Shown: piece by piece, positions 6,355 through 10,848 of the stretch | Layout of the letters: the number at the start of each line of letters is the position of its first letter | How positions within the stretch are numbered: the first letter of the stretch is position 1 | DNA from: Dehalococcoidales bacterium | GTDB lineage: Bacteria; Chloroflexota; Dehalococcoidia; Dehalococcoidales; RBG-16-60-22 | NCBI GenBank assembly: GCA_030628245.1 | Contig: DAOVRI010000051.1 | Location: 1 to 10,848 of the forward strand | Direction of reading: 5' to 3' | DNA: 10,848 bases | Position numbers and translations under genes: made by a program | The notes under the pieces: model-generated | The model's database searches: none | Told to the model about the DNA's origin: nothing | What the model saw: the letters and a program-made list of their open reading frames with translations, nothing else

Positions 6355-7413
6355 TTACTGACGGAGCAACGGCACCGTTTGCGAAGGAGTAACCACACAA
6401 TTCACAACTTCCCGGTTGCTACCGATGGTGACATTATTGCTGACAATGCATTGATTGAGCCTGGCCCCGGCACCGATAGTGACATTATCCCATAATACGG
6501 CATTTTCGATACTGGCGCCGTCTTCCAGACGGCAGTCCCGCCCGATAACCACCGGCCCCTTGATACGTACCCCCTGACCTATCCGGCTTCCGCCGTCAAT
6601 CATTACCGGTGCCGCCATTACCGCCGCAGGATGAATAACAGCATCCTGACTATAATATATACCATTTTGCCCTGAGATAGAAACAAGCGGGCCGGTTACC
6701 TTCGATAACAGGAGGTCGACATTCAGCGAGAAATATTTTTCCGGTGTTCCCATGTCCAGCCAGTAGCCCCGGTAGGGATAACCGTATACCGGCGCTCCCG
6801 TGCCCAGAAGGTGAGGGAAAAGCCCCCTTTCGAACATGTAGTGGGTATTCGCTGGTATATACTCCAGGACTTCCGGCTCAAGGATATATGTCCCGGCGTT
6901 TATCCAGTTGGTCGTTGCCTCGGCAAGCGGAGGCTTTTCAATAAATTGTTTTACCCTCTTTTCACTATCCGTTTCAACCACGCCAAAGGCGCTGGGGTCG
7001 TCCACCCAGGTTAATGATATAGTGGCTTTGGCTTTATTTTCGCGGTGGAATGCGAGCATGTCACCAAGGTCCATATCAGTAAAAACATCGCCGTTAAGAA
7101 CAAAAAAGGTATTGCCCAGGTAGGCTTCGGCGTTTTTTACAGCCCCGGCAGTACCCAGGGGTTCCTCCTCCAGGCAATAGGTCAGGTGCACGCCGTAGCG
7201 GCTGCCATCCCCCAGATACTCCCGAATAACATCCGGCAGATAGCTCAACGTCAGGATGATATCCTCGATGCCGTATTGCCTGAGATAAGCAATGAAATGC
7301 TCCATGAAAGGTTTATTCAACACCGGTAAAACGGACTTGGGCCTGTCATCGGTGAGCGGCTGAAGCCGCGTCCCCGGTCCGCCTACCAGAATAACCGCTG
7401 TTAATTTCTGCAA
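6355..7413 (-). CDS. NDP-sugar pyrophosphorylase with left-handed beta-helix (GMP/G1P type)
   Basis: This 352-residue enzyme transfers a nucleotidyl group from an NTP to a sugar 1-phosphate, the activation step for cell-surface glycans. Its nucleotidyltransferase motifs are in order: GGPGTRLQPLTDDRPK (11-26), LGTAGAV (86-92), NGDV with the metal-binding aspartate (107-110), FIEKP (157-161), INAGTYIL (171-178) and GYWLDMGTPEKY (216-227). Residues from about 255 to 340 are hexapeptide repeats of a left-handed beta-helix. This layout is that of mannose-1-phosphate guanylyltransferase-like and related enzymes; the exact sugar and nucleotide cannot be fixed. The TTG at 7411-7413 is preferred, because GAGGAGA lies 9 bp upstream; the longer frame from 7437 would contain that ribosome site. 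Confidence 0.93.
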   Translation of the reverse strand: MQKLTAVILVGGPGTRLQPLTDDRPKSVLPVLNKPFMEHFIAYLRQYGIEDIILTLSYLPDVIREYLGDGSRYGVHLTYCLEEEPLGTAGAVKNAEAYLGNTFFVLNGDVFTDMDLGDMLAFHRENKAKATISLTWVDDPSAFGVVETDSEKRVKQFIEKPPLAEATTNWINAGTYILEPEVLEYIPANTHYMFERGLFPHLLGTGAPVYGYPYRGYWLDMGTPEKYFSLNVDLLLSKVTGPLVSISGQNGIYYSQDAVIHPAAVMAAPVMIDGGSRIGQGVRIKGPVVIGRDCRLEDGASIENAVLWDNVTIGAGARLNQCIVSNNVTIGSNREVVNCVVTPSQTVPLLRQ

Positions 7414-7543
7414 GCCTGTAGTTCTCCTCGGATTCAAAGAAAATTAACTGTCAATAAATAGAGACAAGCCCGGAATATAATCAGGAAAAATATCGTTCAT
7501 CATCCGGTGCTTCTATACCTGTCTCCGCCATTATATCACCAGT

Positions 7544-8530
7544 TCAGGCCATTACGAAACTCAAATAGGCACTCACCAGGAACAATATAATTAATGTAAT
7601 ATTAAACCAGCTCAGCCGGAAATACCTGGCCGGTTTAAAACGCAGTCCGGCCAGGAAGAGCAGCGACATCAGGATAACAGCCCCGGCGGTGAAAAGATGA
7701 CTCTCCGAGACCTGCGCCAGAATGGGTCCTTTACTGTAAATCAGGTCGATTACCGGAATAACAGTCAGGTTGAACAGGTTACTGCCAATCATGTTGGCCA
7801 CGGCCATATCGACAGCGCCGATTCTCATCGCGGCGAAGGAGACCGTTATTTCCGGCAGGGTGGTGGTAAAAGCCAGGAAAAGGCTGCCCACGAAGCTCTG
7901 CCCCCAGCGGGTTACCTGCGCAATTTCATCTCCGATAGTCGCCAGCCAGATACCAGAGCCGATGATGAAAAGCGCCGCGATACAAAAATAGACATAGGTT
8001 CGTTTTAGCGACATCTCCACCGGGTAGGGGCTTGGTTCTTCCATCGCCGGGTGGGTTTTTTCATAATAGTAAATCTGCCGCACCGAGAATATATAGACGA
8101 TGAGAATAATCGGGGTGTACCACCCTATCCAGCCAAGGCTTAAAGAGGAAGATTGAGTGCTGATAAAGATGAAAACCGCCACAATCACCGCCAGCGCAAG
8201 GCTGAACCATCCGGTCAAACGATGCGCCTGGCTGGCCGTGGCCATGATGGAACCGTTCCGGTGGAAAATATCGAGCAGCGCCAGGTTAAACAGGTTGAAG
8301 GCATTGGCACCGATGAGGTCGCCAATGGCTAAATCGGGGGCATCTATCAGGGTTACGGCACTGATGCCGGTAAAAAGTTCGGGCAGTGAAGTGATTAACG
8401 ATATGGCGATAACACCCATCCACACATGCCCGATTCCCGTCCTCTGCGCGATGACATCCCCGTATTTGGCTACCTTCTGCCCGGCAAAGAATATCACCAG
8501 TATACAGATAGCAAGCTTAAGCCAGACCAA
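7544..8530 (-). CDS. Sodium/calcium exchanger family (CaCA) membrane protein
   Basis: This integral membrane antiporter of 328 residues has many hydrophobic helices (about ten expected for the family). The two inverted alpha repeats that form the ion path are clear. Alpha-1 has ITSLPELFTG (46-55) and GANAFNLFNL (74-83); alpha-2 has FTTTLPEITVS (221-231) and GSNLFNL (249-255). The paired acidic residues E51 and E227 are the expected cation ligands. A hydrophilic loop around 155-175 separates the halves. It starts at a TTG (8528-8530) with AGAGGT just upstream. A promoter lies at 8560-8589. It belongs to the YrbG-like bacterial branch; the transported ion (Ca2+, or another cation) is not settled by sequence. 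Confidence 0.93.
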   Translation of the reverse strand: MVWLKLAICILVIFFAGQKVAKYGDVIAQRTGIGHVWMGVIAISLITSLPELFTGISAVTLIDAPDLAIGDLIGANAFNLFNLALLDIFHRNGSIMATASQAHRLTGWFSLALAVIVAVFIFISTQSSSLSLGWIGWYTPIILIVYIFSVRQIYYYEKTHPAMEEPSPYPVEMSLKRTYVYFCIAALFIIGSGIWLATIGDEIAQVTRWGQSFVGSLFLAFTTTLPEITVSFAAMRIGAVDMAVANMIGSNLFNLTVIPVIDLIYSKGPILAQVSESHLFTAGAVILMSLLFLAGLRFKPARYFRLSWFNITLIILFLVSAYLSFVMA

Positions 8531-8559
8531 GATATACCTCTATCATTTCTGCCTAAGCT

Positions 8560-8589
8560 ACTTTAATCGGCATCAGGCTAAAAAGTCAA
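8560..8589 (-). promoter_or_regulatory. Promoter of the CaCA exchanger gene
   Basis: The -35 TTGACT (8584-8589), an 18-bp spacer and the -10 TAAAGT (8560-8565) are a fair sigma-70-type match about 30 bp before the TTG start. Confidence 0.5.
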
Positions 8590-8630
8590 TATTGAAAACG
8601 TTCACTCTGCCATAAGGGTTTTTAGGCACA

Positions 8631-8700
8631 CCTCACCCCCTTAATCCCTCTCTCCAAACTGTAAGTTTTAAGAACCCCATTAATAAAACTGTTTGGAGAG
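8631..8700. repeat. Dispersed-repeat fragment with hairpin (MITE-like debris)
   Basis: The left part (8631-8655) is a CCTCACCCCCTTAATCCC-type sequence followed by CTCTCC, a pattern that recurs in many bacterial genomes as dispersed short repeats. Its end forms an inverted repeat: CTCTCCAAAC (8650-8659) with GTTTGGAGAG (8691-8700), continuing after a 4-nt bulge with AGTTTTA (8664-8670) and TAAAACT (8684-8690). It adjoins the transposase remnant and may be the end of that element or an independent miniature element. A terminator role is possible but there is no U-tract on either side. Confidence 0.45.
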
Positions 8701-8712
8701 CAACCGTGTTAA

Positions 8713-9108
8713 TTAGGCTGACTGGCATTGCCAGGTAGTATTGTGTTTCATCATGGCATTGAGGATGGTAAGCAGTTTCCGTATACAGGCAGTCAGCGCC
8801 ACCTTTTTAGCTTTGTCTGCAGCACACAGCCGGTCGCTGGCTTCCCAGATAGCTATGAGCGGCCGCAGTACACCCTTGTACATGGCAGGACGGCCATGCC
8901 GTTTGTTTCACCTGGGAGCATCTGTCCGGTTCAGCAACCTGATAGCTGCCTTGCGGTGTAATCCCGTAACCTGAGTAAATTCATTCAACATTTTGCCTTT
9001 CTCTTCTTTGGCTGCCCGAAAATACCGTTTTCTTAGTGCCTGTACATATTCCATTATGCGGCGTCGTGCCTGCACGCCGGAGTGCGTTACAGCACGCAGG
9101 CGTGTCAC
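8713..9108 (-). pseudogene. Chimeric transposase remnant: integrase-type N-terminus fused to IS110-type C-terminus
   Basis: One reading frame of 132 codons is broken by a single in-frame TGA at 8908-8910. The first part (YFRAAKEEKGKMLNEF, TGLHRKAAIRLLN) resembles the helix-turn-helix region of rve-type (IS481-like) integrases. After the TGA it continues with RHGRPAMYKGVLRPLIAIWE, also typical of that group. Around codon 95 it passes without a frame change into KVALTACIRKLLTILNAMMK, which is the characteristic C-terminus of IS110/IS116 transposases, and ends at a TAA. Both catalytic domains are missing. The GTG start (9106-9108) has AGGAGG 5 bp upstream. It is best read as two insertion sequences joined by deletion and then decayed. 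Confidence 0.75.
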
Positions 9109-9223
9109 CTTTACCTCCTTCAGTAACACTAATTTTGACGCAACTACCCCTCTTTCGGTAACTTTTATTATGAGTCAATGCGGCATCTAGGCCTGACCGC
9201 TATTCTATGTTAAAATCTTTAAA

Positions 9224-9249
9224 AGGGCTGGTCGCAGGCGACGAGCCCT
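9224..9249. other. Hairpin in the mfd leader
   Basis: AGGGCT/AGCCCT (6 bp) flanks a G:G (plus strand) mismatch and an inner GTCG/CGAC stem with a 4-nt loop. On the plus strand it would lie in the mfd leader, ending 24 bp before the ATG. On the minus strand it is followed by TTTT, like an intrinsic terminator reading leftward, although no gene ends there. Its role is unknown. Confidence 0.45.
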
Positions 9250-9273
9250 AGAGGTGTTTGGGGGAGTATCTTG

Positions 9274-10848
9274 ATGGACCTTAGTCGGTTGCTAAAGTTA
9301 ATTGAGTCCATGCCTGCCTATCGCCGGCTTCTGGATGAACTGAAACAGCGGAGCGATAGCACGGTGGTGGTTCTGGATGCCGCCAAGCCTTATTTGATGG
9401 CGGCCTTGTACGAAAGTTTAAAGTTACCGGTGCTCGTGGTTACGGCGCAGCCGGAGAACGCCAAAAAGCTCCACGAACAGCTTGTTAACTGGTGCCGTTC
9501 CGGACAGGTTAAGCTCTTCCCGGAACCCGATGTCCTGTCCTACGAGCGTCTGGCCCCGGACACAAGCACCGAGATGGAACGTATCCAGGTGCTCTCGGCA
9601 CTGGCCGGCGGCGACGCGGATGAGCAGAATGTTAATTCGCTTCTCGTGGTAGCCTCGGCGGCGGCGCTCATGTCGAAAACGACGCCGCACAGTGATTTCG
9701 TTTCCGCCTGTTACACCATAAAACTCGGGATGGATATACCTCCGTTTGACCTGCTGGCGCGATTGGAAGCTATGGGTTATCAGATGGAGAACGTGGTCGA
9801 GGTGCCGGGCACCATAAGCCACCGCGGTGGCATCATCGATATTTTCCCGCCGACCAGCGAACTGCCTGTCCGACTCGAGTTTTTCGGGGACACTATCGAC
9901 AGTATCCGCAGCTTCGACCCTGCCACGCAGCGCTCGACAGATGTAGTGCCGTCAGTGGCCGTCGGGCCGGCGGCGGAACTGCTGGCCCCCCGGCAAATGG
10001 ATAAACGGTCTTTGGAGGATATTTTGCACGGCCTCGACCTTTCCGGCTGCACCGCCGAGGTCAAGCAGCAGTTCCAGCGTGACACGGCCATGATGCTCGG
10101 CGGGCAGTTAACGCGGGAGGCAGAGTTCTACGCCCCGCTGTTCAACGGCAGCAGTCTGCTGGATTACCTGCCTGCTAACACTCTGCTGGTACTCGATGAG
10201 CCTTCGTATATAGAACAGACCGCCGCCGACCTGTATGCCGAAGCCGGGCAATTGCGTTCGGAAAAGCTGGAGCGGGGCGAGCTACCCCGTAATTTCCCCC
10301 GGCCGTACTTTACCTGGGAAGAACTGGAGTCCAGGATTGAGGACAGGCAGTCCCTTAGCCTGGCAGCCTGGGGCGTCGAGGAGAGGCTGGACTTCATATC
10401 CGCCCCCGGTTATGCCGGAAAGCTGCCGGCGTTCCTGAAGAAAGCCGCGGAGCTTTTAGTCCAGCGGAAACGTATTATCATCGTCAGCCACCAGGCGAGC
10501 CGTCTCTCGGAGCTGCTTGCCGAAGAGGATATCGTTGCCGCGCCCGTCGAGGAAGTCACCCAGGTACCCGGGCCCGGCGCGCTCGTCCTGGTACAGGGCT
10601 CGCTGCCGGAGGGCTGGGTCATGGACAGCGGAACGCACCTGTTCACCGACGCCGAGATTTTCGGCTTCGTCAAGCAACGCCGACTCGTTAAAAGGCGTCC
10701 CGCCCCTCGCCACAAGCTTATGGTTGACATTATCCCGGACGACTACGTCGTCCACGTTGAGCACGGCATCGGCAAGTTCACCGGCGTGACGACCCTCAAG
10801 ACCGCCGGCGTCGAAAAGGAATACCTGGTCTTGCAATACGCGGCGGGC
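9274..10848 (+). CDS. mfd: Transcription-repair coupling factor Mfd, N-terminal 525 residues (partial)
   Basis: Mfd removes RNA polymerase stalled at DNA lesions and recruits UvrA. The frame is open from the ATG (9274-9276, with GGGGGAG 7 bp upstream) to the window end without a stop. Residues 1 to about 340 are the UvrB-like module; its signature RGGIIDIFPP lies at 184-193 and LEFFGDTIDSIRSFDP at 201-216. Residues about 370-470 are the linker D3-like domain (LFTDAEIFGF at 456-465). The polymerase-interacting CarD-like domain begins near 486 (DDYVVHVEHGIGKF, 489-502) and is cut at 525. The helicase and C-terminal domains would lie beyond the window; the family is usually about 1100-1200 residues. 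The gene is GC-rich, like topA. Confidence 0.96.
   Translation, partial: MDLSRLLKLIESMPAYRRLLDELKQRSDSTVVVLDAAKPYLMAALYESLKLPVLVVTAQPENAKKLHEQLVNWCRSGQVKLFPEPDVLSYERLAPDTSTEMERIQVLSALAGGDADEQNVNSLLVVASAAALMSKTTPHSDFVSACYTIKLGMDIPPFDLLARLEAMGYQMENVVEVPGTISHRGGIIDIFPPTSELPVRLEFFGDTIDSIRSFDPATQRSTDVVPSVAVGPAAELLAPRQMDKRSLEDILHGLDLSGCTAEVKQQFQRDTAMMLGGQLTREAEFYAPLFNGSSLLDYLPANTLLVLDEPSYIEQTAADLYAEAGQLRSEKLERGELPRNFPRPYFTWEELESRIEDRQSLSLAAWGVEERLDFISAPGYAGKLPAFLKKAAELLVQRKRIIIVSHQASRLSELLAEEDIVAAPVEEVTQVPGPGALVLVQGSLPEGWVMDSGTHLFTDAEIFGFVKQRRLVKRRPAPRHKLMVDIIPDDYVVHVEHGIGKFTGVTTLKTAGVEKEYLVLQYAAG

Noticed and set aside
7481..7531. A 16-residue minus-strand frame just after the CaCA exchanger gene
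   Set aside because: There is no ribosome site and the peptide has no feature that suggests function.
8908..8910. The in-frame TGA in the transposase remnant as a recoding or selenocysteine site
   Set aside because: The product lacks both catalytic domains and no recoding structure is evident; ordinary decay, for example CGA to TGA, is simpler.
9424..9822. Minus-strand open frames within mfd (also near 9780-10836)
   Set aside because: All are shadows of the long intact mfd frame, which shows family motifs throughout.

Overview
The window looks like chromosomal DNA from a moderately GC-rich bacterium, most plausibly an anaerobic Chloroflexota of the Dehalococcoidia type. That placement rests on the overall feel of the proteins (TopA with three zinc ribbons, small CxxC proteins, an orphan cupin) and on the gene mix. 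It is an inference, not a match. Most of the window is core-genome DNA. Both ends carry genes cut by the window edge: a probable defence-type nuclease on the left and mfd on the right.

Left part (1-4378, all minus strand). Two tRNA-Ser genes (anticodons CGA and GGA) are followed by dprA and topA, which lie 5 bp apart as an operon. Downstream of topA lies an AT-rich gene, truncated at base 1, with a PD-(D/E)XK nuclease signature. Its base composition differs sharply from topA, and it looks acquired.

Middle (4379-8589). A small single-domain cupin gene (minus) and a 56-residue zinc-ribbon gene (plus) diverge from a 301-bp intergenic region that is unusually rich in regulatory-looking sequence: a near-consensus promoter for the cupin, an 18-bp palindrome, four TGTGA repeats spaced 11, 21 and 11 bp, and a set of ATGCAA motifs at 9-bp steps. 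A leftward cluster follows: a CaCA-family cation exchanger, an NDP-sugar pyrophosphorylase with a beta-helix tail, a 57-residue zinc-ribbon protein and a 211-residue protein I do not recognise. The last three are closely spaced and probably co-transcribed.

Right part (8590-10848). A short stretch of mobile-element debris holds repeat fragments, a hairpin, and a transposase pseudogene that joins an integrase-type N-terminus to an IS110-type C-terminus. It lies divergently upstream of mfd, whose first 525 codons are present and intact up to the end of the window.

Functionally the window combines DNA maintenance (TopA, DprA, Mfd), translation (two tRNA-Ser), sugar-nucleotide synthesis, ion transport and several small uncharacterised metal-binding proteins. 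I see no complete new multi-gene system. The best leads are the truncated nuclease gene, the phased TGTGA array and the chimeric transposase remnant.
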